The notes beneath the pieces were generated by a model that saw only the letters and a program-made list of their open reading frames with translations, ran no database searches and was not told the DNA's origin. Below, in pieces: positions 45,648 through 55,713 of a stretch of DNA of 64,000 nt. The stretch covers positions 1 to 64,000 of the forward strand of contig JAHDDX010000006.1 in assembly GCA_020629135.1 (NCBI GenBank). Direction: 5' to 3'. Within the stretch, counting starts at the first letter, position 1. Each line of letters opens with the position of its first letter. The position numbers were made by a program, and so were the translations under genes. This DNA is from Hellea sp. (GTDB lineage Bacteria; Pseudomonadota; Alphaproteobacteria; Caulobacterales; Maricaulaceae).

Positions 45648-46952
45648 ATGCATATTGCAGTCATCGGAACAGGTTATGTCGGATTAGTATCCGGGGTCTG
45701 CTTTTCAGATTTTGGCCATGTCGTCACATGTGTTGATAAAGATGCCAAAAAGATCGAAACCTTAAATGCGGGCGGCGTACCGATATATGAGCCTGGGCTG
45801 AAACGCCTGATCCAGAAAAATGTTGAAGAAGATCGTTTGTTTTTTACGACGGACCTGTCGCCGGCGGTTCGTAAAGCTGATGCGGTTTTCATTGCCGTTG
45901 GCACACCGTCCCGTCGTGGCGACGGCCATGCGGACTTAAGCTATGTGTATGAGGCCGCGCGTGAAATAGCCAATGTCATGGATGGTTATACTGTGATCGT
46001 GACTAAATCTACTGTGCCGGTGGGAACGGGTGATGAAGTGGAAAAAATCATGCGCGAAGCGCGCCCGGATGCGGATTTTGCTGTTGTGTCTAACCCGGAG
46101 TTTTTACGCGAAGGCGCCGCTATTCGCGACTTCAAACACCCGGACCGGATAGTGGTCGGAACTGATGACGAAACGGCCCAAGAAGTGATGCGCCAGCTAT
46201 ATCGCCCTTTATATCTGAATGAAACGCCGATGGTGTTTACCAGTCGGCGCACATCCGAGCTGATCAAATACGCTGCCAATGCGTTTCTCGCCACCAAGAT
46301 TACCTTTATCAATGAAATTGCAGATCTGTGCGAAGAGGTCGGGGCCAATGTGCAAGAGGTTTCCCGCGGAATTGGACTGGATGGCCGGATCGGGGCTAAG
46401 TTCCTGCATGCCGGTCCAGGCTATGGCGGATCTTGTTTTCCCAAAGATACGCTGGCCCTGGTCAAGACCGCCCAGGACGCGGGCGCACCACTGCGCATCG
46501 TCGAGGCCGTCGAACAAGTCAATAAGGATCGCAAAATCGCCATGGCTGACCGGGTCGTTGCCGGGTGCGGCGGGTCGGTTGACGGAAAAACCATTGCCGT
46601 GCTGGGATTGGCTTTCAAACCCAATACGGATGATATGCGCTATGCGCCGTCTCTGGATATTATTCCGGCCCTGCAAAAAGCAGGCGCTAAAATTCGGGCC
46701 TATGATCCGGAAGCGATGGATGAGGCCAAAGCGCATTTCGAAAATGTCGAATATATGGATGGGGCTTATGAGTGCCTGGGCGGCGCTGACGCCTTGGTCA
46801 TCATAACTGAATGGGATCAGTTTCGGGCGCTTGATCTGGAGCGGGTGAAGTCAGATATGGCCCGGCCTGTGGTGATTGATCTTCGAAATATCTATAGCCC
46901 GAAAGACATGCGCGCGCGCGGATTTGACTATTCCAGCGTTGGGCGGCCTTAG
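45648..46952 (+). CDS. UDP-glucose 6-dehydrogenase
   Basis: IAVIGTGYVGLVSGVCFSDFGHVV, GPGYGGSCFPKDT. Confidence 0.95.
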   Translation: MHIAVIGTGYVGLVSGVCFSDFGHVVTCVDKDAKKIETLNAGGVPIYEPGLKRLIQKNVEEDRLFFTTDLSPAVRKADAVFIAVGTPSRRGDGHADLSYVYEAAREIANVMDGYTVIVTKSTVPVGTGDEVEKIMREARPDADFAVVSNPEFLREGAAIRDFKHPDRIVVGTDDETAQEVMRQLYRPLYLNETPMVFTSRRTSELIKYAANAFLATKITFINEIADLCEEVGANVQEVSRGIGLDGRIGAKFLHAGPGYGGSCFPKDTLALVKTAQDAGAPLRIVEAVEQVNKDRKIAMADRVVAGCGGSVDGKTIAVLGLAFKPNTDDMRYAPSLDIIPALQKAGAKIRAYDPEAMDEAKAHFENVEYMDGAYECLGGADALVIITEWDQFRALDLERVKSDMARPVVIDLRNIYSPKDMRARGFDYSSVGRP

Positions 46953-47830
46953 GCCTTACCGCTTTGTGCGACTTTTAATAAAAATGCTCCATATCCGCTT
47001 TTAATCAAAGGTTGGGCAAGGGCCGCCAGCTCGTCCTTGGAGATCCAGCTTTGCTTAAAGGCTTCAACTTCGGGACAACAAATTCGGATGCCTTGGCGGT
47101 TTTCTAATACGCTAACAAATTGTGAGGCCGCGTGCAGACTGCGATGGGTTCCTGTATCAAGCCAGGTTGCCCCGCCGTCCAGGCGTTGAACATCCAGCAT
47201 GCCTTGTTCTAAGTAAATCCGGTTTAAGTCGGTTATTTCGAGCTCATTTCTGGAAGATGGTTTAATAGACTTGGCATAGGCGGGGGCCTGCGCGTCGTAA
47301 AAATACAGACCAGTCACAGCATAATTGGAGGCCGGTTGTTCGGGTTTCTCAACCAGTGAAACGGCTTTCCCTTTCTCATTAAATTCGACGACGCCATAGT
47401 CAGAGGGATTACTGACTTGATAGGCAAATATTGTAGCGCCCCGGATTTGATCGACTGAAGCTCTTAGACTGTTTAGCATTTGGCCGCCAAAAAACAGATT
47501 GTCGCCTAAAATTAAGGCCGAGGGACATTGTTCAAGAAAATCTTCCGCAATGATAAGGGCTTGCGCAATGCCCTCAGGGCGGGGTTGCTCGGCATATTGA
47601 ATGTTAATGCCCCAGCTCTTTCCGTTTCCCAAGAGCTTTTTAAAGGCGGCATTATCTTCGGGCGTTGTTATGATGAGAATGTCGCGAATACCGGCTTGCA
47701 TGAGCGTGCTTAGCGGATAATAAATCATGGGCTTGTCAAAAACCGGCATAAGCTGTTTGGACACGGAAATCGTGCTGGGGTGCAATCGAGTTCCTGTCCC
47801 GCCGGCTAATATGATGCCTTTTCTGTTCAC
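46949..47830 (-). CDS. rmlA: Glucose-1-phosphate thymidylyltransferase
   Basis: GIILAGGTGTRLHPSTISVSKQLMPVFDKPMIYYPLSTLM. Confidence 0.97.
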   Translation of the reverse strand: MNRKGIILAGGTGTRLHPSTISVSKQLMPVFDKPMIYYPLSTLMQAGIRDILIITTPEDNAAFKKLLGNGKSWGINIQYAEQPRPEGIAQALIIAEDFLEQCPSALILGDNLFFGGQMLNSLRASVDQIRGATIFAYQVSNPSDYGVVEFNEKGKAVSLVEKPEQPASNYAVTGLYFYDAQAPAYAKSIKPSSRNELEITDLNRIYLEQGMLDVQRLDGGATWLDTGTHRSLHAASQFVSVLENRQGIRICCPEVEAFKQSWISKDELAALAQPLIKSGYGAFLLKVAQSGKA

Positions 47831-47899
47831 CTTTGTCTCCTAGCTGGCAGCGGGGTCCAGAATCGAGGTCGATTATTCGACACGCTGGTCATGCTGAAA

Positions 47900-48952
47900 T
47901 TACTGTCTTGTTCCAAGGCGCTGGTCAATGGCTGAGCTTGTGCGCTCCCACCACCCATGATTGTCTACATACCATTTTACGGTATTTCGCAGGCCGCTCT
48001 CAATCGAGACCGACGGTGTCCAATCCAGTTCTGTTTTTATTTTTTGAGCATTGATTGCATATCTGAGATCATGGCCGGGCCGGTCGTCGACAAACGTAAT
48101 CAGATCTTCATATTGCCAATCCTGCGGGACTTCTTCCGACAATATCTGACAGATCATTTTTACAAGGTCTATATTGGTTTTTTCGCTGTCCCCACCAACA
48201 TTATAGGTTTCGCCTGGACGCCCCCGTTCAATAATAGTCAAAAGAGCATCCGCGTGATCATCTACATATAGCCAGTCTCTGATATTTTCTCCGGTCCCGT
48301 AAACGGGAAGTGGCTTTTTTTGCAAAGCTCTTAAAATCGTAACCGGAATAAGTTTTTCCGGGAATTGAAAGGGCCCATAATTATTAGAACAATTCGATAT
48401 TAAAACAGGGAGGCCATAGGTTCGTCCCCAGGAGCGAACCAGATGATCTGATGCGGCCTTTGAGGCGGAGTAGGGTGAGCTTGGCTTGTAAGGATGAAGT
48501 TCGGTAAAGGCGGGTTCATTTAAAGTGAGGTCTCCGTAAACCTCATCTGTGGAAACATGCAAAAATCGAAAGGCGTTGGGACCTCGATAAGTTTCCAGAT
48601 AGTCTCGCGATAGCTCTAAGAGGTTTGCAGTGCCGATCACATTGGTCTCAAGGAAAATTTGAGGGGCGTCAATTGAACGGTCAACATGGGATTCCGCGGC
48701 CAGATGTATAATCCCATCTGGTTTGTGTTGCAGCACCACCTCTTTCAGAGCCGGGCGATCATTGATACTAACCTGCTCGAATTGATAATTTGAGCTGTCT
48801 TTGACCGATCTAAGATTTTCGAGATTGGCCGCATAGGTCAGACAATCGATATTCACGACACGATAGCCTTTTGCAATTGCCTTCCTGATGAGCGCGGAAC
48901 CGATAAATCCGGCCCCACCTGTTACGAGCAGCGTTTTTAATTGATCATTCAA
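47900..48952 (-). CDS. rmlB: dTDP-glucose 4,6-dehydratase
   Basis: LLVTGGAGFIGSALIRKAI, HLAAESHVDRSI, YSASKAASDHLVRSWGRTYGLPV. Confidence 0.97.
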   Translation of the reverse strand: MNDQLKTLLVTGGAGFIGSALIRKAIAKGYRVVNIDCLTYAANLENLRSVKDSSNYQFEQVSINDRPALKEVVLQHKPDGIIHLAAESHVDRSIDAPQIFLETNVIGTANLLELSRDYLETYRGPNAFRFLHVSTDEVYGDLTLNEPAFTELHPYKPSSPYSASKAASDHLVRSWGRTYGLPVLISNCSNNYGPFQFPEKLIPVTILRALQKKPLPVYGTGENIRDWLYVDDHADALLTIIERGRPGETYNVGGDSEKTNIDLVKMICQILSEEVPQDWQYEDLITFVDDRPGHDLRYAINAQKIKTELDWTPSVSIESGLRNTVKWYVDNHGWWERTSSAIDQRLGTRQ

Positions 48953-48963
48953 GGCGGTTCTCT

Positions 48964-49581
48964 TTAAAACGGCGTGTCAAAAGCGGAAAAGGTCGGTGCA
49001 TGACGATCTTTATCTGACACAATTTTTGTATCAGCTTCATAGTGCCAATCAATGCTCAGACTGGGATCCTTCCAGGAAACAGACATTTCACATTCCGGGT
49101 GGTAATAGGTATCACATTTATACACGATGTGTGTATTGTCTTCCAGAGTCTGAAAACCATGTAAAAAGCCAGGGGGAACCCATAATTGTCGGCCATTCTT
49201 TTCGCTGAGCTCAATACTGAAATATTGGCCATAAGTGTCAGACGTCGCGCGAACGTCAACCGCGACATCTAGAACGCGGCCTCTCGTACAACGCACCAAT
49301 TTTCCCTGAGCGTGTGGCGGGGCTTGTAAATGCAGACCCCGGATCGTATTTTTGTGTAGAGAAACGGACTGGTTATCTTGAACAAAAGGCTTGTCATGCT
49401 GGGTAGCTGTTACAAAATTTGACCTACGAAATGACTCACTAAACGACCCACGTCCATCATTAAAAATGGTGGGAACAAAAACGACCAGTCCTTCGATATT
49501 TGTGTATTCAACTTTCACTTGGTCAGCTCTGCATTGCGACAAATTCAAACGGGTTGTAACGACCGAAACCGCATTTACCAA
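48964..49581 (-). CDS. rmlC: dTDP-4-dehydrorhamnose 3,5-epimerase
   Basis: NDGRGSFSESF, FVQDNQSVSLHKNTIRGLHLQ, WVPPGFLHGFQTLED. Confidence 0.93.
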   Translation of the reverse strand: MVNAVSVVTTRLNLSQCRADQVKVEYTNIEGLVVFVPTIFNDGRGSFSESFRRSNFVTATQHDKPFVQDNQSVSLHKNTIRGLHLQAPPHAQGKLVRCTRGRVLDVAVDVRATSDTYGQYFSIELSEKNGRQLWVPPGFLHGFQTLEDNTHIVYKCDTYYHPECEMSVSWKDPSLSIDWHYEADTKIVSDKDRHAPTFSAFDTPF

Positions 49582-49721
49582 GTTGGTTTTTGAATCAATC
49601 GCAGACCGGCTTTATATCTGTTGATTTTGAAAATTTTGGGTTGATCTTCATTTCCAGTTGCGCCATATAGCGCGTCTTCGACCAAAAGAGTGGCTTTGTC
49701 GCTCTTTATTACGTCTTTTGA

Positions 49722-49796
49722 GCGGGCGTAGCTCAGTGGTAGAGCATCACCTTGCCAAGGTGAGGGTCGTGGGTTCGAATCTCATCGCCCGCTCCA
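49722..49796 (+). tRNA. tRNA-Gly (anticodon GCC), CCA encoded
   Basis: GCGGGCGTAGCTCAGTGGTAGAGCATCACCTTGCCAAGGTGAGGGTCGTGGGTTCGAATCTCATCGCCCGCTCCA cloverleaf. Confidence 0.97.
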
Positions 49797-49852
49797 TTTT
49801 ACTTTTATATTAATTTCCAGGTTACGCATTAAGAGCCAGTTATTAGCCGTGC

Positions 49853-51877
49853 CTAATTGGCGTTTACATCAAGCAATTCTCTGATCTCGAATTCCAGCAA
49901 ATCGGTTAAGGTCAAAATCATGGGCACACTGATATGTGTGCTGTCACGATATACCATTATATTGTCTATAATGACGGGACAGGTTGCGGAAGGGCACAAT
50001 GCCTGATTGAGGTCAATGTAATCAACTCCAAGGTTTCGGGCCGTTTTTTCTTGCCAGGCCATATGTGCAAGAGCGCTTCGTTTGGTTCGGTCGCAGGTTT
50101 TTCCGTCTGCTAAAATACAATCCCAGTAACCGTCATATGCTTTGGGTGTATCGCCCACCAATACGACACGTACATTTAGCTCGGTCAATTTTTTTATCAT
50201 CGACTGCAGCCCGGTCTGGTAAATATTCGTTGCGAGGGACGGGTCAGTAACAATCATATTGTCCGCGGTTATCCATCCCAAATAGTCTGTGTCATTTGTC
50301 AGGACAATGATGGGGCGTTGGTTGATGGGCGTCATTTTTATTTGTTCAAGCACTGAAGTTTTCCAGGCCTCACACGATATATAATTACTTTTATACCCCT
50401 TGTGCCAGATAGGAATGTCTACGGAAGGGCAAGAGGATTTGGTCACAGCTCGGATGTTAAGGGATTGATCCGTCTCCATATTTATATTTGACGCCGCCGA
50501 ATTGAAAACGGGCAACCATTGCGCTGCGTGACTATCCCCAAACAGCCAGATCGTATGATCAGCATTTTTTGGCCCGTATAGGCAATCTTTTATAGGTTCG
50601 TACTCGTTATTGAGGTGGCAGTCATCCGCGTAACTTTCAGGCAAAATTTTGCGCTGGTCATTATAGGACGCAACCATCTCTTCAGATATGGTTTGCCTGA
50701 CCTTTGATAAAGCGGTTGCTTGTGAAATTACCCAAATACTCAGCAACATCGACCCAAAAGCCAATATCAATGTGCGGCCATTAAAGCGGGCGAATTTTTG
50801 AGAGTTCCGAATTGGGTTTTCGATAAATGAAAATGACACGATTGTCAGAACAAGAAGAGCAAGCAGGCAAAATTCGATTTGAAAAGAGCTTCCTGGGACT
50901 AATGTAGGCCCAAAATATAATACGGGCCAGTGCCATAGATAAAAAGCATAAGATCTGTCTCCAATCCATTGTGCAACAGGATTGCTAAGAAGCAAAGAAG
51001 ATGAGCCAGCTGCCAGGCAGATTAGCGCCGTGATTGTCGCTGAAGTGGGAATTAGGGCCAATGGAGCCGGGAAGCCATCAAATTCCCGCATAAAAAGACC
51101 GGATAATAGGATCGCAGTCAGGGACAAATATAGCAGAAACTGGGAAGCAAAACTTTGTTGAAAACGACTTCTAATTTTTGGCGCTATTGCCGCCAAGATA
51201 ACGCCGGCAGACAGTTCCCAAACCCTGAATTCGGTCTGGTAAAACACAACGGTCTGCTGAGTTTGTGATTTAAAAATGCCTGAGACGAGTGAGACAACCG
51301 AAAGCGCACCTAAAGTTATGATGATGGTGCGAAGCCTAAGGCGGAGGAATGAAAAACCTAAGAGTATTATTGGAAAACCAATGTAAAACTGCTCTTCAAT
51401 GCTTAGTGACCAAAAGTGCAGAAATGGGCTCTGAGGCCGATCCAGCATAAAATAATCTTGGGCGCTAAAGGAAAAAGCATAATTTGCGACATAAAAAAGT
51501 GAGGCCAATGCGTCTTTTTTAACGTCTTCGAGAAAATCAACAGGCGTATACATAATCGCGAGAAAATACGTAACCAAAATTACCAACAAGGCCTGAGGCA
51601 ATAATCGCCGAACACGACGAGCCCAAAAGGTGACGAGCGCTTTATATCTGTTCTGGGGCGTGGACGTGTAGACGGAGTCAAACAATATACCGCCGATCAA
51701 GTACCCGGAGATCACAAAAAAAACATCTACCCCTACAAAACCGCCATTTACATTTCCGTATCCGGCATGAAAAAATACCACGAGCAAAACGGCAAGCGCC
51801 CTCAAACCCTGAATGTCCCCGGAAAATGGGACGCGGAAATGACGTTGTTGTGTCGGCGTAGTGGTTATTGGGTTCAA
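49853..51877 (-). CDS. Acyltransferase-3 / SGNH fusion, O-antigen acetylase OafA/YrhL type
   Basis: FSGDIQGLRALAVLLVVFFHAG..GGFVGVDVFFVISGYLI; C-terminal SGNH (IWLFGDSHAAQWLP, DSTHIS). Confidence 0.92.
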   Translation of the reverse strand: MNPITTTPTQQRHFRVPFSGDIQGLRALAVLLVVFFHAGYGNVNGGFVGVDVFFVISGYLIGGILFDSVYTSTPQNRYKALVTFWARRVRRLLPQALLVILVTYFLAIMYTPVDFLEDVKKDALASLFYVANYAFSFSAQDYFMLDRPQSPFLHFWSLSIEEQFYIGFPIILLGFSFLRLRLRTIIITLGALSVVSLVSGIFKSQTQQTVVFYQTEFRVWELSAGVILAAIAPKIRSRFQQSFASQFLLYLSLTAILLSGLFMREFDGFPAPLALIPTSATITALICLAAGSSSLLLSNPVAQWIGDRSYAFYLWHWPVLYFGPTLVPGSSFQIEFCLLALLVLTIVSFSFIENPIRNSQKFARFNGRTLILAFGSMLLSIWVISQATALSKVRQTISEEMVASYNDQRKILPESYADDCHLNNEYEPIKDCLYGPKNADHTIWLFGDSHAAQWLPVFNSAASNINMETDQSLNIRAVTKSSCPSVDIPIWHKGYKSNYISCEAWKTSVLEQIKMTPINQRPIIVLTNDTDYLGWITADNMIVTDPSLATNIYQTGLQSMIKKLTELNVRVVLVGDTPKAYDGYWDCILADGKTCDRTKRSALAHMAWQEKTARNLGVDYIDLNQALCPSATCPVIIDNIMVYRDSTHISVPMILTLTDLLEFEIRELLDVNAN

Positions 51878-52016
51878 AACCTGTTCCTGTTTTCTTTAAA
51901 AAACCGACAAGTATCATACTGGTTGCGGTGTAGAATACGATCCCGTGCGGATAAATATTGTTGACCATATGCCTCATAAACTCTATGGCGCCAATGACAT
52001 TTTTTGAGGGCTAACA

Positions 52017-52964
52017 ATGTATAAAAATAAGACTGTATCGGCGGTAATTCCTTGTTTCAATGAAGAAACTCAAATTGGCACTGTGGTTGAGACAATGCCT
52101 GAAATCGTTGATTTTATTGTTATTGTTGATGATAAGTCCAAAGACGAAACGGTAAAAGTCGTTAAAAAATTGCAGAAATCTGACAAACGCGTCGTACTCA
52201 TAGAACATCAGGTCAATCAGGGTGTGGGCGGAGCGATCGCAAGCGGATATGAATGGTCTCGTGACAATGACATTGATATGGCCGTTGTTATGGCGGGAGA
52301 CGGGCAAATGGACCCAAAAGACTTACCTGCCTTACTTGACCCGGTCGTTGACGACGGTGTCAATTATTCCAAGGCTAACCGACTGATTGTCAATCGATCA
52401 ATTGATAAGGTGCCTTTTGTCCGATTTTTCGGAAACTCTGTTCTTTCTTTATTGACAAAAATTTCTTCGGGCTACTGGCATGTATCCGATTCTCAAACTG
52501 GATATACTGTTGCCGATAAATCCGTGCTTCATGCTATCGACTGGCAAAAAATGTATAAACGTTATGGCCAACCAAATGATCTGTTGATCAAGTTAAATGT
52601 GCACAATTTTAAAGTCCGGGATGTTCCGACAGAGCCGGTCTACAATGTCGGGGAAAAAAGCGGAATTAAAGTCAGAAAGGTTATTTTCACAATCAGCAAT
52701 ATTCTCGTCAAAGGATTTTTCTGGCGAATGAAAGTCAAATATGTAATTCGTGATTTTCATCCTTTGGTTTTGTTCTATTTATTGGGCTTGCTTCTTTTGC
52801 TTGTCGGCGTTCTGTTTTTGCTTCGATGTGTTTGGGTTCTTATTGCGACAGGCTCAGCGCCACTAATCAGCACAATCAGCATGTTTTTCATGTTAGCGAC
52901 AGGGCTGCAATGTATGTTTTTTGGTATGCTGTTTGACATGCAAGACAATCGAGACTTGAAATAA
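52017..52964 (+). CDS. Glycosyltransferase family 2 (DPM1-like) with C-terminal TMs
   Basis: SAVIPCFNEETQIGTVVETMPEIVDFIVIVDDKSKDET, VVMAGDGQMDP. Confidence 0.92.
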   Translation: MYKNKTVSAVIPCFNEETQIGTVVETMPEIVDFIVIVDDKSKDETVKVVKKLQKSDKRVVLIEHQVNQGVGGAIASGYEWSRDNDIDMAVVMAGDGQMDPKDLPALLDPVVDDGVNYSKANRLIVNRSIDKVPFVRFFGNSVLSLLTKISSGYWHVSDSQTGYTVADKSVLHAIDWQKMYKRYGQPNDLLIKLNVHNFKVRDVPTEPVYNVGEKSGIKVRKVIFTISNILVKGFFWRMKVKYVIRDFHPLVLFYLLGLLLLLVGVLFLLRCVWVLIATGSAPLISTISMFFMLATGLQCMFFGMLFDMQDNRDLK

Positions 52965-52983
52965 TAGGATAACCGTCCAGCTG

Positions 52984-53832
52984 TTGCTGCGGATTGAGGA
53001 TGTGACCGAAAAATTTGCTTCAAATTTATTTGTTCCGACACTTTTCAGTGAGCTCTTGCTGTGTGGGCGTGACTTTTGTCAGTCATTCGCAAGGTCGGAT
53101 CTATGGCTCAAATTGGCGTGGCGGGACGTCAGAGTTTTGTTTGAAAGATCATTTATTGGCCCGCTCTGGATGACCATCCAAGCCGCGCTTTGGACGATTG
53201 CCATTGTTTTTGTTTTTGGCGGCATTATTGCGCCCGTTAAAGAATATGTGGTTTATGTTGCCGCCGGTATTGTTCTTTACAATTTTATTACCGTCATTGC
53301 GACGGATAGCAGTGAAATTTTCATAAAACACCGCATTATTATTCATTCACACCCAAACCCTTATTTTGCCTATATTTTGAGGCATATCGGATTTTCTGGT
53401 ATTCAATTGTTATTTCAATCCATCGTTGTGGCTGTCGCTATGGTTTGGGCGCAACACACACTTTCCCTCACCGCCCTTTGGGCAATTCCGGGTATTGTCC
53501 TTTGTGTAATCATGGGTGTATTTACATCATTATTGTTTGCATTAATCGGGTTGAGGTGGGGAGATTTTAGATTTGCCATGCTAGCGATTATGCGCCTTGG
53601 ACTTTTTGTTACTCCAATCCTCTGGTATCCGGATAACGGGGGTGCCTTAAAGAAAGTTGCGGCTCAAATTAATCCCATAAGCCACTTTGTTGATGTAGTT
53701 CGACAGCCTTTGCTGGGTTCCGTTCCGTCTACCTTAAACTATGTGGTTGTTTTTACGGCTATTGCGATTGCATGCTTCGGATCTATATGGATGTTTGCAA
53801 AGTTTAGACGTACAATACCGATGTGGGTGTAA
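52984..53832 (+). CDS. ABC-2 type polysaccharide export permease (Wzm/KpsM-like)
   Basis: LAWRDVRVLFERSFIGPLWMTIQAALWTIAIVFVFGGI, LFVTPILWYPD. Confidence 0.88.
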   Translation: MLRIEDVTEKFASNLFVPTLFSELLLCGRDFCQSFARSDLWLKLAWRDVRVLFERSFIGPLWMTIQAALWTIAIVFVFGGIIAPVKEYVVYVAAGIVLYNFITVIATDSSEIFIKHRIIIHSHPNPYFAYILRHIGFSGIQLLFQSIVVAVAMVWAQHTLSLTALWAIPGIVLCVIMGVFTSLLFALIGLRWGDFRFAMLAIMRLGLFVTPILWYPDNGGALKKVAAQINPISHFVDVVRQPLLGSVPSTLNYVVVFTAIAIACFGSIWMFAKFRRTIPMWV

Positions 53833-54599
53833 TGGCGCACATCTTTGCTGAAAATCTGTCTATTTTGTTTCCGCTTAGCCGAACGAGGTTAAAGCGGAAG
53901 TTTATTTCACGTGGCGGCACAGTCGGTGGGGACATCGTCTATATTAATAAGACGCCCCATATCGCGGCGCTAAAGAATGTAAATCTCACCTGTAATCCAG
54001 GTGACAATGTTGCGCTTATCGGCCCGAACGGGTCCGGGAAAACGACATTACTGAGAACATTGGCGAGGATTTACGAGCCGACGGGAGGCCAGGTTGCATG
54101 CGAAGGTACAATAGCGACATTGTTTTCCAGCTCTGTATCATTAAGCGATTTGGAAACGGGGCGAGAAAATATTTATTATGCATCAGTGCTAAGAGGTATT
54201 TCCAATCAATATTTATCAGCTCAACTTAACAATATTATTGAAATATGTGAGCTTGGGGACTCTATTGATTTACCTGTTTCTATGTACTCGGAAGGCATGA
54301 AATCGCGGTTAGGGTTCGCCATGGCCCTTATTGCCAACCCCGATATAATGCTGATTGATGAGGTGATCACGACAAGTGATATACATTATTTGCAACGCGT
54401 TGCCGCGCAGTCGAACTTTTTCAAAAACCCGAATGGAATTACTGTTATTGCGTCGCACGCAACGGATATTTTGGACTTGTATTGCAATAAAGCGCTATGG
54501 CTTGATTCTGGTGAGGTTAAGGCATTTGGCCTTTATGAGGATGTTGTGGCAGAATATAAAACAGCGCAAACAGCTCAGGTCGGCGATGATATAAATTAA
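53823..54599 (+). CDS. ABC polysaccharide export ATPase (Wzt/KpsT-like)
   Basis: Walker A IGPNGSGKTTLLRTLARIYEPTGG, signature YSEGMKSRLGFAMAL, Walker B IMLIDEV; coupled to permease. Confidence 0.92.
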   Translation: MGVMAHIFAENLSILFPLSRTRLKRKFISRGGTVGGDIVYINKTPHIAALKNVNLTCNPGDNVALIGPNGSGKTTLLRTLARIYEPTGGQVACEGTIATLFSSSVSLSDLETGRENIYYASVLRGISNQYLSAQLNNIIEICELGDSIDLPVSMYSEGMKSRLGFAMALIANPDIMLIDEVITTSDIHYLQRVAAQSNFFKNPNGITVIASHATDILDLYCNKALWLDSGEVKAFGLYEDVVAEYKTAQTAQVGDDIN

Positions 54600-55453
54600 C
54601 TGTAACCGAAATAATCCATCATGTCTTTGGACTGACGCCAAAATTCGTCCAACGCAGTTTGATCCCAATCACCATGGCTGGGCAGTATATAGCTTTTGTT
54701 ACTTTTGCGTCCGTTAATTCTATCTTTCAAAAGGGCTTCAACTTTATCGGTTTTTGGCCAGTCAATTCCTAAAAAATCCCGAATTTCATCATAACATTGT
54801 TCCGTTTCAGAAAAGAAAGTCTCTGACTTAACGAATAACACCTGATCATTTGACCAGCTATTTGCTACGCCTTTTAATACGGTTCGATAGGTTTCTGCCC
54901 ATAGCCAGGCATTTTTCTCAATAGGCGAATAGTTTTTCCATTCTTCAAAACTCGCGCTGCCTTTTAGCGGGCGTAGACGCCCCATAGCGATATAGCGCTC
55001 TAAATCTGTTAACTCGGTCGTCGCATCAAGCCAGCCCACGGGTGTCGGGTCAGGGCGGTCAGATGTATAAACGGATCTGACAAAATTTCGGCCGTCGCGA
55101 ACAAGAACAATAAGGCGGGCTTCGGGAAAAACCTTGGGAATCACCGACACAAAAGGTGAATTATTATAGGCGATATCGCCAAACCCTTTTAACTTTTCCT
55201 TCTCGCAAATATCATAAACATTTTTGCGTTTGCTTTGAAAAATGCCCTGAGCGAGTTCCGGTTTTGCATATGCCTGATAATTTTCAAGTGTTAAAAATGG
55301 AATCCACTGCTCCAGGGATTCTTCCCGCTCGCGTATTTTTCCCTCATGCAAGGTAAGCAGGCCTTCTTCTGCATTCAATAAATTAGACAGATACATCGAT
55401 CCGCAGCGACCTGCGCCTGCGCCAAAAAAAATAAGGGGCTGTTTTTCAGTCAA
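54596..55453 (-). CDS. Sulfotransferase-family protein
   Basis: 5'-PSB-like GAGAGRCGSMYLSNLL and 3'-PB-like LIVLVRDGRNFVRSVY motifs. Confidence 0.8.
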   Translation of the reverse strand: MTEKQPLIFFGAGAGRCGSMYLSNLLNAEEGLLTLHEGKIREREESLEQWIPFLTLENYQAYAKPELAQGIFQSKRKNVYDICEKEKLKGFGDIAYNNSPFVSVIPKVFPEARLIVLVRDGRNFVRSVYTSDRPDPTPVGWLDATTELTDLERYIAMGRLRPLKGSASFEEWKNYSPIEKNAWLWAETYRTVLKGVANSWSNDQVLFVKSETFFSETEQCYDEIRDFLGIDWPKTDKVEALLKDRINGRKSNKSYILPSHGDWDQTALDEFWRQSKDMMDYFGYS

Positions 55454-55686
55454 GATGATTTCCTGGAAATGACGCCTAATATGCCTTCGACGGAAGTCAT
55501 TTCAAAGGCATCATCTGGCTCAATACTGACTCCGAACTCACTTTCAACCGCGAGCATAACGTTAATAAAAGAAAGTGAATCCCAGGCCGCTACTGAATCC
55601 ATTGTCGCGTCGCTGGTAATTTCATCGCGAATTTCTTCGCCAAAAACAGAAACAAACGCGTTTTGAATTTTATCAATCATTTTCAA
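55450..55686 (-). CDS. Acyl/peptidyl carrier protein (candidate aminoacyl carrier)
   Basis: 78 aa; WDSLSFINVMLAVESEFGVSIEPDD with phosphopantetheine Ser in DSL. Confidence 0.92.
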   Translation of the reverse strand: MKMIDKIQNAFVSVFGEEIRDEITSDATMDSVAAWDSLSFINVMLAVESEFGVSIEPDDAFEMTSVEGILGVISRKSS

Positions 55687-55713
55687 AGATCTCCTGTCAC
55701 GGCAACATGGCCC

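Noticed and set aside
46209-46806. 175-aa ORFs on both strands
   Set aside because: Out-of-frame/antisense within UDP-glucose dehydrogenase.
49722-49796. tRNA-Gly as the attachment site of a genomic island
   Set aside because: No integrase and no repeated tRNA 3' end recognised; flanking genes form a coherent polysaccharide locus.
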